NCBI GenBank assembly: GCA_013178275.1
Contig: JABLWZ010000027.1
Coordinates: 1-64,000, forward strand
Direction: 5' to 3'
DNA length: 64,000 nucleotides
Source of the DNA: Bacillota bacterium
GTDB taxonomy: Bacteria; Bacillota; Ch66; Ch109
Part shown: positions 7,631 to 14,983 of the stretch, piece after piece
How the letters are laid out: every line of letters starts with the position of its first letter
How positions within the stretch are numbered: position 1 is the first letter of the stretch
Notes under the pieces: model-generated
The model's database searches: none
What the model was told of the DNA's origin: nothing
Seen by the model: the letters and a program-made list of their open reading frames with translations, nothing else
Position numbers and translations under genes: made by a program

Positions 7631-8740
7631 ATGCCAGAGGTAATCCGCGGCAAGACACCTATCGATATCGGAAGGGAGATCGGGCGCACCCAGGAGCACT
7701 GGGTGAACAGCACCCGGCGCTGGCTGGAGGTCCTGACCTATGACCCCAAGCCGACCACCGGCTGTACCCCGAAGGATATAATCTGGCGCAAGAACAAGAG
7801 CAAACTGTACCACTACCATGAAACCAGTGACCGGAGGCACAAGACCCCCGTCCTCTTCCTGTACGCCCTGATTAACAAACCCTACATCCTGGACCTGATG
7901 CCGGGATACAGCATAGTGGAATACCTGGTCAACGAGGGGTTTGACGTCTACCTGCTCGACTGGGGGGAGTTCGAGTGGGAGGACCGCAACCTGTCGTTCG
8001 CTGACCTGGTGTTCGATTACATTGGCCCGGCGGTGAAGCGGGTGGCAAGGCAGGCCCAGTCCGACGAACTGTCCATAATCGGTTACTGCATGGGGGGGAC
8101 GATGGCCACCATGTACACTGCCCTGGTTCAGGACCCGGTGGTCAGAAACCTGATCTACCTGGCGGTGCCCATAGACTTCAGCAAGGCGGGGACCTACACC
8201 ATCTGGCTGAAGGGCGAGGGCTTCGATGTCGACCGTATCGTCGACACCCTGCAGCTGATGCCCAATGACTACCTTAAGTTCGGGTCCAACATGCTGAACC
8301 CCATCGGCAACTACATCGGCAACTACACCCGGCTCTGGACCACCCTGGAGGAAGGAAAGTCGGTCGAATTCTGGAAGGCCCTCAACAAGTGGATGAACGA
8401 CGGGGTGAGCTTCCCGGGGGCCGCCTACCGCTACTGGATCAAGGAGCTGTATCAGAACAACAAGCTGGTCAAGAACCAGGTGGTCCTCCGAGGGCACCGG
8501 GTCCATCTGCAGAAGATAAAGTCCAATCTCCTGGCCCTGGTGGGGAAGAAAGACCACATCGCCCTGCCCGACCAGACCGCGGCGGCTTTGTCCTACCTGG
8601 GGAGTGACGATAAGACCTACCTGGAGTTCCCGGTCGGGCACGGGGGCCTGGTCCTGGGAAGCACGGCCCGCGACAAGGTGTTTCCGGTGGTGGCGGAGTG
8701 GCTGGCCGACCGCTCGGAACCCTGGACAGCGAGCGAGTAA
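7631..8740 (+). CDS. phaC: second PHA synthase catalytic subunit, class III/IV type
   Basis: The 369-residue alpha/beta-hydrolase is clearly a PhaC. Its box reads GYCMGGT with Cys153; Asp308 (VGKKDHIALP) and His337 (VGHGGL) complete the triad. The GYCMGG box is the one typical of class IV (Bacillus) PhaC, whereas the first synthase here has GVCQGG. It lacks the Lys-rich tail and is the normal length for class III/IV. It follows the coiled-coil protein and precedes its own hydratase, so the operon contains a second synthase module. RBS: GGGGGAGG. A different subunit partner or substrate range is likely but unproven. Confidence 0.88.
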   Translation: MPEVIRGKTPIDIGREIGRTQEHWVNSTRRWLEVLTYDPKPTTGCTPKDIIWRKNKSKLYHYHETSDRRHKTPVLFLYALINKPYILDLMPGYSIVEYLVNEGFDVYLLDWGEFEWEDRNLSFADLVFDYIGPAVKRVARQAQSDELSIIGYCMGGTMATMYTALVQDPVVRNLIYLAVPIDFSKAGTYTIWLKGEGFDVDRIVDTLQLMPNDYLKFGSNMLNPIGNYIGNYTRLWTTLEEGKSVEFWKALNKWMNDGVSFPGAAYRYWIKELYQNNKLVKNQVVLRGHRVHLQKIKSNLLALVGKKDHIALPDQTAAALSYLGSDDKTYLEFPVGHGGLVLGSTARDKVFPVVAEWLADRSEPWTASE

Positions 8741-8789
8741 GCGGTATATTTACCGGTGATAATCAGGCATCAAACTGGAGGAACTGTTC

Positions 8790-9206
8790 ATGATAGCAGA
8801 CCGCAGATTTGCAGAAATCAAGGTCGGGGACAAGGCGAGTCAGAGCAAGACCATCAGCGAATCGGACGTCTACCTGTTCGCGGGCATCACCGGCGACTTC
8901 AACCCCATGCACGTAAACAAGGACTTCTCCCGCAAGACCGTCTACAAAAAGCGGCTGGTCCACGGGATGCTGACCGGCTCGATGATATCGACCGTTCTCG
9001 GGACCGAGCTTCCCGGAGGCAGCACCATCTATATCTCCCAGGAGCTGAACTTCCGCGCCCCGGTCTTTATCGGGGACACCCTCACCGCGGAGGTGGAGGT
9101 GCTGGAGAAGCGGGAGGAGAAAAAGATAATCGTCCTCAACACCATCATCTATAACCAGAACCAAAAAGTAGTCGTTACCGGGAAGGCAGTAGTCAAGAAA
9201 GACTGA
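8790..9206 (+). CDS. phaJ: (R)-specific enoyl-CoA hydratase, MaoC/PhaJ type (copy 2)
   Basis: The 138-residue hot-dog hydratase has the same catalytic block as the upstream copy (AGITGDFNPMHVN, then VHGML), with Asp36 and His41. It differs mostly in the C-terminal 30 residues. The spacing from phaC2 matches that between phaC1 and phaJ1 (49 bases in both cases). It supplies (R)-3-hydroxyacyl-CoA for PHA synthesis. GGAGGAAC lies upstream of ATG. It is the last gene of the operon and is followed by a terminator. Confidence 0.88.
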   Translation: MIADRRFAEIKVGDKASQSKTISESDVYLFAGITGDFNPMHVNKDFSRKTVYKKRLVHGMLTGSMISTVLGTELPGGSTIYISQELNFRAPVFIGDTLTAEVEVLEKREEKKIIVLNTIIYNQNQKVVVTGKAVVKKD

Positions 9207-9225
9207 CCTATCGAAACCGGATGCA

Positions 9226-9255
9226 CAGGCCCTAAGTTTTCCAGGGCCTGTTTTT
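9226..9255 (+). terminator. intrinsic terminator of the PHA operon
   Basis: CAGGCCCT (9226-9233) pairs with AGGGCCTG (9243-9250) and a T5 tract follows. Repeat copy A starts five bases later. Confidence 0.85.
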
Positions 9256-9259
9256 ATTT

Positions 9260-9358
9260 CGCTATCAGAAAGTATATAAGGGAACTTTCTGATGCAAGCA
9301 AGTGTAACTAAGGCTCTCGCCTTCGTCAAGGACTTGGCGATAGCCAAGTTTTTCTTCG
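9260..9358 (+). repeat. structured dispersed repeat, copy A
   Basis: One of four roughly 98-bp copies (others 11931-12028 reversed, 12325-12421, 37735-37832). Shared parts: CGCTATC; a 10-bp stem-loop (here ATCAGAAAGT / ACTTTCTGAT); GCAAGCAAGTGTAACTA; a variable middle; and a terminal CTTGGC-GATA-GCCAAG hairpin followed by TTTTTCTTCG. Here the third stem pair is A-T where the other copies have G-C, which preserves pairing. A second fragment of the repeat start (TATCAGAAAGTATA) lies at 9362-9375. Confidence 0.85.
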
Positions 9359-9377
9359 ATGTATCAGAAAGTATAAC

Positions 9378-9405
9378 AACATGGGAGCCGAAAGGTTCCC
9401 ATGTT
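9378..9405 (+). repeat. strong hairpin near the left end of the IS
   Basis: AACATGGGA (9378-9386) and TCCCATGTT (9397-9405) form a perfect 9-bp stem around a 10-base loop, about 25 bases before the transposase start. Subterminal palindromes are typical of IS91 ends, so this may be an end signal. It could also hinder translation from outside transcripts. Confidence 0.45.
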
Positions 9406-9430
9406 TAGCGGGTTTTGATAACTTAAAGAT

Positions 9431-10726
9431 ATGGAAACCAACCTACTAAAACAGATATTTTTTGACCAGCAACACCACTGGGACAAGTTTAAGCAAAAAC
9501 ATGGGAGAAGGATACGACCAGTAGTAATCAAAGAAGTAGAAAAATCAAAGCGATGTGGAGACCCCAAGTATGGATTTAAACTGCTGGTATGCGAGTTTTG
9601 CCGAGACATACGAGCAGTCCCCTATCGGTGTAAAGGGAGATTTTGTACCACCTGCTCCAGCGGAGAAACCGAAGAGTGGAGCCGGATAATGACAGAAGAC
9701 GTAATGCAGGTAAATCACCGACACGTAATCTTCACCATAGACGAAGGATTATGGCCGATATTCCAAAAACACCGAGAGATGCTAAAAGGGCTAATGGATG
9801 AAGCGGCAGAAATAATCCAGAACTGGTTTGAAAAGAAACAAAAAATAAAACCCGGAATCATAGCTGGAATCCACACCTTCGGAGCGAAGCTAAACTTTAA
9901 CCCGCACGTACACATGATGGTAAGCATGGGAGGGATGAAGCAGACCGGGGAATGGAAAAGTTATGACTTCATACCGTTTGCCATGATGAGAAAACAGTGG
10001 CAAACCGCAGTACTAAAACTAATCCGTCGGACGGTAAAAGAGCAAGAAAAGCAAAAAATCCAGCCGATACTCCAGCGAGCCTATCAAGCCAATGGAGCCG
10101 GATTTTACGTCCACGCGCCGAGGCAAAAAGGAAATATCAGAGCCCAATTGGGATACATAGGAAGATATATGCGAAGGCCGGCCATAGCGCTGCATCGGAT
10201 CGAAGAATATGATGGACAATACGTAACCTACCGATATCACGACAAAAAAGACGGGCAAGAGAAACGAGAAAAAATAACCGCCGAAGAATTCATCGGACGA
10301 ATCATCAGCCACATAGCAGAAGAGCAGTTCAAAACCATAAGACACTATGGGGTATACGGACGAAGAATTAAAGTCCTAAGCAAAAAGTTAATCAGCGCTT
10401 GGCAAAAAGAAGCCCGGCGGTGGATAGTAAAAATCAAGAGCATCATAAAACGGAGGAACTGGAGCGAGAGGATAAAAGAACAGACCGGGAAAGATCCGCT
10501 GGTATGCCCAGCCTGCCAGAACTACTACGAATACCAGGGAGAAGTATGCCTAAAACAAGGAGAATTGGTAGTAAAATATGCAGTAGAAAAAACGGCGCGA
10601 GCCTGTATGGAAAGGATGATCAGCCATATCACCGGAATCAAAGCACTGCAAAAGAGGCAAGAAGAAGCCCCTAAAAAAGAAGTTGAAAACCTCGGATACC
10701 GTCAACTATATATGTTTGGAGTGTAA
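9431..10726 (+). CDS. IS91 family transposase (HUH, two-tyrosine)
   Basis: The 431-residue protein has an N-terminal zinc-binding domain (Cys54/Cys57, Cys67, Cys72/Cys75). A rolling-circle nuclease core follows, with the HUH pair His159/His161 (NFNPHVHMMV) and two catalytic tyrosines, Tyr242 and Tyr246 (GYIGRYMRRP). The length matches the family. It cuts and rejoins single strands during rolling-circle transposition. All motifs are intact, so the enzyme may be active. The start has only a weak upstream purine stretch. Its 3' end overlaps a second ORF in another frame. Confidence 0.88.
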   Translation: METNLLKQIFFDQQHHWDKFKQKHGRRIRPVVIKEVEKSKRCGDPKYGFKLLVCEFCRDIRAVPYRCKGRFCTTCSSGETEEWSRIMTEDVMQVNHRHVIFTIDEGLWPIFQKHREMLKGLMDEAAEIIQNWFEKKQKIKPGIIAGIHTFGAKLNFNPHVHMMVSMGGMKQTGEWKSYDFIPFAMMRKQWQTAVLKLIRRTVKEQEKQKIQPILQRAYQANGAGFYVHAPRQKGNIRAQLGYIGRYMRRPAIALHRIEEYDGQYVTYRYHDKKDGQEKREKITAEEFIGRIISHIAEEQFKTIRHYGVYGRRIKVLSKKLISAWQKEARRWIVKIKSIIKRRNWSERIKEQTGKDPLVCPACQNYYEYQGEVCLKQGELVVKYAVEKTARACMERMISHITGIKALQKRQEEAPKKEVENLGYRQLYMFGV

Positions 10727-10894
10727 CGAAAACGAAAAGATACCCCTAGACGTAGTAATAAGCTTCGATGCGATGGATGACGGAGACCCAACGGTACCAC
10801 CGAAGTTAGCTGTGAAAAATGTGGAGGGGAAATGTACCCCGAGTATTACCAAGGGATTCACGGTTATGAGTATAAAATCTCGGATATCAGATAG
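10683..10894 (+). pseudogene. frameshifted zinc-ribbon companion ORF of the IS91 element
   Basis: From a TTG inside the transposase end the frame reads a small zinc-ribbon protein: CLEC, then IPLDVVISFDAMDDGDPTVPP. At about 10802 the coherent sequence moves to another frame and continues EVSCEKCGGEMYPEYYQGIHGYEYKISDIR to a TAG at 10894. The second half supplies the partner CEKC motif, so a single-base loss is the simplest explanation. Uninterrupted versions of such small ORFs are expected behind related transposases (from memory). The unshifted frame runs on without family resemblance to 10952. Confidence 0.6.
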
Positions 10895-10903
10895 ACTTAA
10901 AGG

Positions 10904-10928
10904 CCCGAGGCGATTAGCCGAGGGTTTT
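10904..10928 (+). terminator. probable terminator at the right end of the IS
   Basis: CCCGAGGC-GATTA-GCCGAGGG forms a stem interrupted by two G/A mismatches and is followed by TTTTCTT. It separates the IS from the TetR promoter. Confidence 0.45.
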
Positions 10929-10948
10929 CTTATCGGGGCTGGGAACCA

Positions 10949-10977
10949 TTGACAAAGTCAGCGGCACCGGGTATAAT
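10949..10977 (+). promoter_or_regulatory. consensus sigma-A promoter of the TetR gene
   Basis: TTGACA (10949-10954), exactly 17 bases, then TATAAT (10972-10977): both boxes are perfect consensus. Transcription would start near 10985, inside or just before the candidate operator. Confidence 0.85.
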
Positions 10978-10991
10978 GACTATAAACTCAA

Positions 10992-11005
10992 TGAGCGAAC
11001 ACTCA
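10992..11005. promoter_or_regulatory. candidate TetR operator
   Basis: TGAG-CGAACA-CTCA is a short interrupted palindrome positioned at the expected transcription start, where a TetR repressor would block its own promoter. Confidence 0.4.
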
Positions 11006-11023
11006 ACGAATTGAGGTGGTAGG

Positions 11024-11620
11024 ATGGTAAAACTGAGCCGCAGAGACCAGAAGGAGAGGACCCGGGCCAGGATAATTAAGGCTGCCATGGGCCGGCTGGC
11101 GGTGGCGGGGCTGACGAAGGTATCCACCGCCGATATCGCCAAGTCCGCACAGGTATCCCACGGCACCATCTTTGTGCATTTCCCGACCCGCGAGGCTCTG
11201 TTGACCGCGGTGATCGAGGAGTTTGGGGCCCGAGTCGCGGGGAGGCTCCATGAGCTGGCCCAGAACGGTAGTGGTCTGCGTGAAATACTGATAGCCCACC
11301 TGCAGGGGCTGATCGAGTTCGAACCCTTCTACACCAGGCTGGTTATCGAGGGGAGGCTCCTGCCCGACCGGGCCCGCCAGACGCTGGTGGTGATTCAGTC
11401 GGCCATCTCGCTGCATATAAGTCAGGCGGCCGAGGCCGAGATGGAGGAAGGGTTGATCAGGAAGACCCCTATCCACCTGCTGTTCAATACCTGGATGGGG
11501 CTGGTGCATTACTACCTGGCGAATGGCGACCTTTTTTCCCCGCGGGGTTCGGTTCTGCTGCAGCACGGGCCGGCGCTCATCGACCATTACCTGAACCTGA
11601 TTTCCGCACCGAACCGTTAA
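11024..11620 (+). CDS. TetR family transcriptional regulator
   Basis: The 198-residue protein has an N-terminal helix-turn-helix (about 14-60; TADIAKSAQVSHGTIFVHFPTREALL, typical of TetR) and an all-helical ligand domain. GAGG lies seven bases before ATG. It is driven by a consensus promoter with a palindrome at the start site, which suggests tight autoregulation. The zinc-ribbon gene follows 37 bases later, probably in the same transcript. Its ligand is unknown. It may once have flanked the PHA operon before the IS inserted, but nothing in the sequence proves that link. Confidence 0.9.
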   Translation: MVKLSRRDQKERTRARIIKAAMGRLAVAGLTKVSTADIAKSAQVSHGTIFVHFPTREALLTAVIEEFGARVAGRLHELAQNGSGLREILIAHLQGLIEFEPFYTRLVIEGRLLPDRARQTLVVIQSAISLHISQAAEAEMEEGLIRKTPIHLLFNTWMGLVHYYLANGDLFSPRGSVLLQHGPALIDHYLNLISAPNR

Positions 11621-11657
11621 CGGAATTTTAAAAAACCGGCTAGAGGAGGGAGACTTG

Positions 11658-11900
11658 ATGAAGGTTTGTATAGCGTGTGGGATGCCGATGAAGGTACAGT
11701 CGGATTTCGCGATGGGAAACCCCGACAAAGACTACTGCGTCCACTGTGCGAGGCCGGATGGAGAGATGCAGTCCTATGAAGAGAAGCTGGACTCGCTCTC
11801 CGGGTTTATAGTCAAGACCCAGGGGCTGGATCCCCAGGCGGCCCGAAAAATCGCCCAGGGGATGATGGAAAAGCTGCCGGCCTGGAAAAAGGGGGACTGA
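11658..11900 (+). CDS. small putative zinc-ribbon protein
   Basis: ATG at 11658, seven bases after GAGGAGGG, is preferred to the adjoining TTG. The 80-residue protein begins MKVCIACGMPM and has a second Cys pair in YCVHCARPDGEM, giving a CxxC...CxxC zinc ribbon over residues 4-32. A helical tail with a Gln/Ala/Lys-rich segment follows. Proteins of this zinc-ribbon type occur as small stand-alone proteins of unknown function. Cotranscription with the TetR gene is likely. Confidence 0.7.
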   Translation: MKVCIACGMPMKVQSDFAMGNPDKDYCVHCARPDGEMQSYEEKLDSLSGFIVKTQGLDPQAARKIAQGMMEKLPAWKKGD

Positions 11901-11930
11901 ACCGTTCTTCGTCCCAACTGAACAATAAGA

Positions 11931-12028
11931 CGAAGAAAAACTTGGCTATCGCAAAGCCGAAGGCTGCGGCGGGAGCCATAGTTACACTTGCTTGCATCGG
12001 AAAGTCTCTAATATACTTTCCGATAGCG
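11931..12028 (-). repeat. structured dispersed repeat, copy B (reverse orientation)
   Basis: Read on the minus strand it starts CGCTATCGGAAAG, forms the ATCGGAAAGT / ACTTTCCGAT stem around an ATATTAGAG loop, and ends in GATAGCCAAG plus TTTTTCTTCG. It shares its loop with copy C. Its 3' hairpin has one mismatch (CTTTGC against GCCAAG). It lies directly after a minus-strand terminator hairpin, although no minus-strand gene feeds into it. Confidence 0.85.
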
Positions 12029-12055
12029 AAAAAAGGGACCAGCTTTTGCTGGTCC
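12029..12055 (-). terminator. terminator hairpin (minus orientation) abutting repeat B
   Basis: GGACCAGC-AAAA-GCTGGTCC (minus reading) is followed by CCTTTTTT, a textbook terminator on the minus strand. There is no obvious minus-strand gene to the right, so the hairpin may belong to the repeat unit or to a lost gene. Confidence 0.6.
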
Positions 12056-12272
12056 TAATAGTGTAGAGAGTATTAGGAGAGAGGATATAAGTTGCGGACC
12101 TGATCGTCCGATTGTAATTCGTTGGTATTGACTTACTATTATATTTTTCCCGGCAGCTTTTAGTGTTAGTCATTTTTTACCCGGTTTTGTTCAGGTCCCG
12201 GGAGACCAATTCCTGGTATTCCCGCATCATTATTTTTCTGAAACGGGAGGAAAAACTGGAAACAACTCCACA

Positions 12273-12302
12273 TTGACGGTCAGAGTGGAAAAGAATTATA
12301 AA
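12273..12302 (+). promoter_or_regulatory. candidate promoter upstream of repeat C
   Basis: TTGACG, 18 bases, TATAAA. Transcription from here would start near 12309 and include repeat C in the leader of the exported-protein gene. The rest of the 12056-12324 gap shows no gene. Confidence 0.5.
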
Positions 12303-12324
12303 TAACCTAGGCTTGTTTTCCTGG

Positions 12325-12421
12325 CGCTATCGGAAAGTATATTAGAGACTTTCCGATGCAAGCAAGTGTAACTATGGCTATTGCTTGCGCCAGATGCTTG
12401 GCGATAGCCAAGTTTTCTTCG
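12325..12421 (+). repeat. structured dispersed repeat, copy C
   Basis: It shares the same order of elements as the other copies: CGCTATC, the ATCGGAAAGT / ACTTTCCGAT stem, GCAAGCAAGTGTAACTA, and a perfect CTTGGC-GATA-GCCAAG hairpin followed by TTTTCTTCG. It ends 34 bases before the next start codon, so it may act as a leader element there. Confidence 0.85.
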
Positions 12422-12455
12422 GCCCCAAATAAAAAACTGGGGGAGATGTAGCTTC

Positions 12456-13268
12456 ATGAAGAAAAAGTGGCTGCTCGTTATTGGTGTGATCCTTACCGGG
12501 TTGATAGTCGGCACCACCGCTTTCGCGCTTACATCGGGAAATGATGGCTATCAGACATACAAGACGGCGCTGAAAAACACCTGGGTCGTCCCGAACCTGA
12601 CCGCCACCGCGGGTGTCAGTGTAACCGACGACGGATACCCCCTGCTGAACTCCCGAGATATGATGAAAATGGACCTGGGGAGCAAAGACATGAGCGGGTA
12701 TTTTATAATCAGCGCGAGGGGACAGGACTGCGTGGCCGAACTCTATCAGCAGGACAGCCGGATGGTGACCCGGATCGGTGGAGGCGATTTGAGCAGCGTG
12801 CCGGGGAATAAGGCAGACCGGTATGAAGCGGGGTACCAGACCTTTAAGGCCAACGCCCGCGAGGTAGAGAGGATAATCGACCTCATGACCCTGAATCTGC
12901 AGAAAAGCATGACCATAAACGACAACCCCGACGGGACCAGGGATGTTTCCCTGCAGGTCACCGGGGCCCAGATCCCCGACCTGGAAAACGCGATCGTGTC
13001 CCTGCTCCTGAAATCCGCCAACAACAGCCCGGCGACCGGGCCAGTCTCATCCCTTATCAGCGGGAGCCTGCCCAGACTGGTTGAAAACATCACGGTCAAC
13101 GGCATCGATTTCCAGGCCAAGATAAACGCCGACGACCTGATATCCCAACAGACCGTCAATATCGCCGTTAGTGGCGAGGATGCCGACGGAAACCGGCACA
13201 ACCTGATGCTGGGACTCGACCTCAACCTCTCCGGTTTCGGCAGCACCGTTCCTGATACCGTTAAGTAA
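12456..13268 (+). CDS. exported protein of unknown function
   Basis: The 270-residue protein has a signal peptide or N-terminal anchor (KKKWLLVIGVILTGLIVGTTAFA). A mostly polar extracellular domain follows that alternates beta-type and helical segments, including VKNITVNGIDF-like strands and a repeated NLxLSGFG-type end. No catalytic motif or known domain was recognised. GGGGGAG lies upstream of the ATG. A candidate promoter and repeat copy C precede it and a terminator follows, so it is probably monocistronic. Similar exported proteins in Clostridia are sometimes associated with anti-sigma factors, but nothing here confirms that. Confidence 0.65.
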   Translation: MKKKWLLVIGVILTGLIVGTTAFALTSGNDGYQTYKTALKNTWVVPNLTATAGVSVTDDGYPLLNSRDMMKMDLGSKDMSGYFIISARGQDCVAELYQQDSRMVTRIGGGDLSSVPGNKADRYEAGYQTFKANAREVERIIDLMTLNLQKSMTINDNPDGTRDVSLQVTGAQIPDLENAIVSLLLKSANNSPATGPVSSLISGSLPRLVENITVNGIDFQAKINADDLISQQTVNIAVSGEDADGNRHNLMLGLDLNLSGFGSTVPDTVK

Positions 13269-13287
13269 CATAAATCGCTCTAATGCC

Positions 13288-13325
13288 AGACCCTCTCGGA
13301 TGTTGTCGGGAGGGTCTTCGCTTTT
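13288..13325 (+). terminator. intrinsic terminator
   Basis: AGACCCTC and GAGGGTCT form an 8-bp stem around a 14-base loop, followed by a short T-rich tract (TCGCTTTT). Confidence 0.65.
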
Positions 13326-13401
13326 ATTAAAATGTGGCAATTGTCTGAAGTTTTTTTAAAATCGTCAATTTGACTGGAGGAATTTTGAATTATACACCGA
13401 A

Positions 13402-13422
13402 ATTTTACATAAATTGTAAAAT
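13402..13422. promoter_or_regulatory. 8-bp palindrome directly upstream of the chemoreceptor RBS
   Basis: ATTTTACA and TGTAAAAT flank five bases, only a few bases before the GGGGGG ribosome binding site. It could be an operator or a hairpin that modulates translation. A weak promoter (TTGACT, 15 bases, TATACA) lies just upstream. Confidence 0.4.
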
Positions 13423-13434
13423 GGGGGGGATTTA

Positions 13435-14916
13435 ATGGCGAATATTGCGATCATCGGCGGTGGCAGGGGAGGAATTTCTATTTTAAAGGCCTTCGGGGGG
13501 ATTGGGGAGTTCGCGATCATCGGGGTTTGCGATGTCAACCCCGACGCCCCGGCGGTCAAGCTGGCCCGGGAACAGGGCGTACCCGTTTATACCGACCTCA
13601 AAGATGTACTATCTCTACCGAACATCAACGTAATAATCGAGGCCACCGGGAATCAGCGTGTCAAAGAAATCATTTTAGAGAACAAAGCACCTGAGACCCG
13701 TCTGATAGAATCGGATGTAGCTAACATCGTGATGACACTTACCGAGGCCCACGACCAGAAGCTGAAAAAGGCGAGCGGAAAGAAAGCGGCTTTCAAGACC
13801 TCCGCCTCCTTTTTATTGCAGACCTACGGTAAGGAAGGGGTTATCTACTTCACCACCGATCTGACCCAGTACGACTTCGTGGAAAGCAGAAACATCAGCA
13901 TCCCCGGCATCAAGGTGGGGGAAAAACTGGCGAGCGTCAGCATCATCGAGCAGTGTATCAACACCCGGCGCCCTCAAAACGGCACGATTGAACGGGCGGT
14001 CTACGGTATACGCCTGCACGTATGGGTGGCGCCGCTTTTCGAGGATGACGGATCCGACGTGGTGATCGGAACCTACGGGGTCTTTCTGCCAAAACTGCAC
14101 GTGGTGGCCAAGGCCTTCGATATCTTCGCCCCTATCGTGGCGGAGTCCCAACCCGAGGGTGCCTGGGTGGGGATAACGGACCTGCAGAAGATCGCTTTCC
14201 GCTATGGTTCCCCGAAGTTTGACATCCCGGAGATAAAGAAGGGCGATTTGCTTAAAGAGGGGGACATCGGCTGGCGGACCCTGAACGAGAAGAAAAAAGT
14301 GGTAATGGACCTGACCACCAGGAAATACGGCAACCTGCGCATGATGGGGATTCCGCTCTACGATGAAGAGACCAACGAGCTGGTAGGAACCTTCGGGATC
14401 ACGGTCCCGCGGAACCTGGCCAAAGACCTTCAGGAACTGGCGGGAAAGCTCAGCGCCAATACCGAGGAGATGGCCAGCGTGATGCAGGAGATCGCGGCCT
14501 CGGCGGGAGACATCAGTATCACGGAAGGCAAACTAGCCTCGCAGATCAAGGAGGCCCAGCATAACATCGAACAGATCAATGAGATCCTCGATTTCATCAA
14601 AAACGTGGCGGACCAGACCAAGATGCTGGGGCTGAACGCGGCCATAGAAGCGGCCCGGGCCGGGGATCAGGGAAAAGGGTTCGGCGTGGTGGCGGAGGAG
14701 ATAAGGAAACTCAGCGATCAGTCCAAACAGACAGCGGACCAGATCCGGAAGATAACCCAGATGATAAACGATAACATAGTACAGGCGGTCAAAGCCTCGG
14801 AGGGAACCGTGCGGCAGAGCCAGGAACAGGCCGCGGCGACCCAACAGGTGACGGCCTCGGTGATGGAGATGGCCCAACTGGCGGAAAAGCTGACCAGTAT
14901 GGCCGGCAACCTGTAA
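13435..14916 (+). CDS. soluble chemoreceptor with N-terminal Rossmann (NAD(P)-binding) domain
   Basis: The 493-residue protein begins [13 protein letters not shown], a dinucleotide-binding loop (Gly8-Gly13), and continues as a Rossmann fold to about residue 120 ([14 protein letters not shown]). A middle region (about 125-330) resembles a cytoplasmic PAS/Cache-like sensor. The C-terminal third is a methyl-accepting signalling domain with the hairpin tip [19 protein letters not shown] and [13 protein letters not shown]. There is no membrane segment, so it senses from the cytoplasm. A redox or nucleotide cofactor may be the cue (inference). CheW is encoded at 35546-35965, not adjacent. Confidence 0.85.
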   Translation: MANIAIIGGGRGGISILKAFGGIGEFAIIGVCDVNPDAPAVKLAREQGVPVYTDLKDVLSLPNINVIIEATGNQRVKEIILENKAPETRLIESDVANIVMTLTEAHDQKLKKASGKKAAFKTSASFLLQTYGKEGVIYFTTDLTQYDFVESRNISIPGIKVGEKLASVSIIEQCINTRRPQNGTIERAVYGIRLHVWVAPLFEDDGSDVVIGTYGVFLPKLHVVAKAFDIFAPIVAESQPEGAWVGITDLQKIAFRYGSPKFDIPEIKKGDLLKEGDIGWRTLNEKKKVVMDLTTRKYGNLRMMGIPLYDEETNELVGTFGITVPRNLAKDLQELAGKLSANTEEMASVMQEIAASAGDISITEGKLASQIKEAQHNIEQINEILDFIKNVADQTKMLGLNAAIEAARAGDQGKGFGVVAEEIRKLSDQSKQTADQIRKITQMINDNIVQAVKASEGTVRQSQEQAAATQQVTASVMEMAQLAEKLTSMAGNL

Positions 14917-14933
14917 CCCGTATAGCGAAGAAA

Positions 14934-14961
14934 GAGACCGGGTCAACCCGGCCTCTTTTTT
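14934..14961. terminator. bidirectional terminator between convergent operons
   Basis: GAG-A-CCGGG-TCAA-CCCGG-C-CTC forms a hairpin with T6 on the plus side and a T-rich CTCTTTCTT on the minus side. It serves the chemoreceptor gene and the convergent transporter operon. Confidence 0.75.
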
Positions 14962-14983
14962 ACCCTAAAATCCAGGTCGGTGC

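Larger units (their letters stand above)
9361..10935 (+). mobile_element. IS91-type insertion (HUH transposase plus companion zinc-ribbon remnant)
   Basis: The segment holds an IS91-family transposase and the frameshifted ORF that follows it. It is visibly more A-rich, with many codons ending in A, than the GC-rich genes on both sides, which is consistent with transfer. IS91 elements move by rolling-circle replication, lack terminal inverted repeats and do not duplicate the target, so the ends cannot be fixed from one copy. The bounds given are approximate: from just after repeat copy A to the last hairpin before the TetR promoter. Confidence 0.65.

Noticed and set aside
7613-8641. 342-codon minus frame opposite phaC2
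   Set aside because: Shadow of the second synthase; no family features.
9297-9347. Protein-like frames (e.g. CIRKFPYILSDS) on the minus strand of the repeat copies
   Set aside because: They come from the structured repeat itself, occur again at copy D, and do not extend to a real protein.
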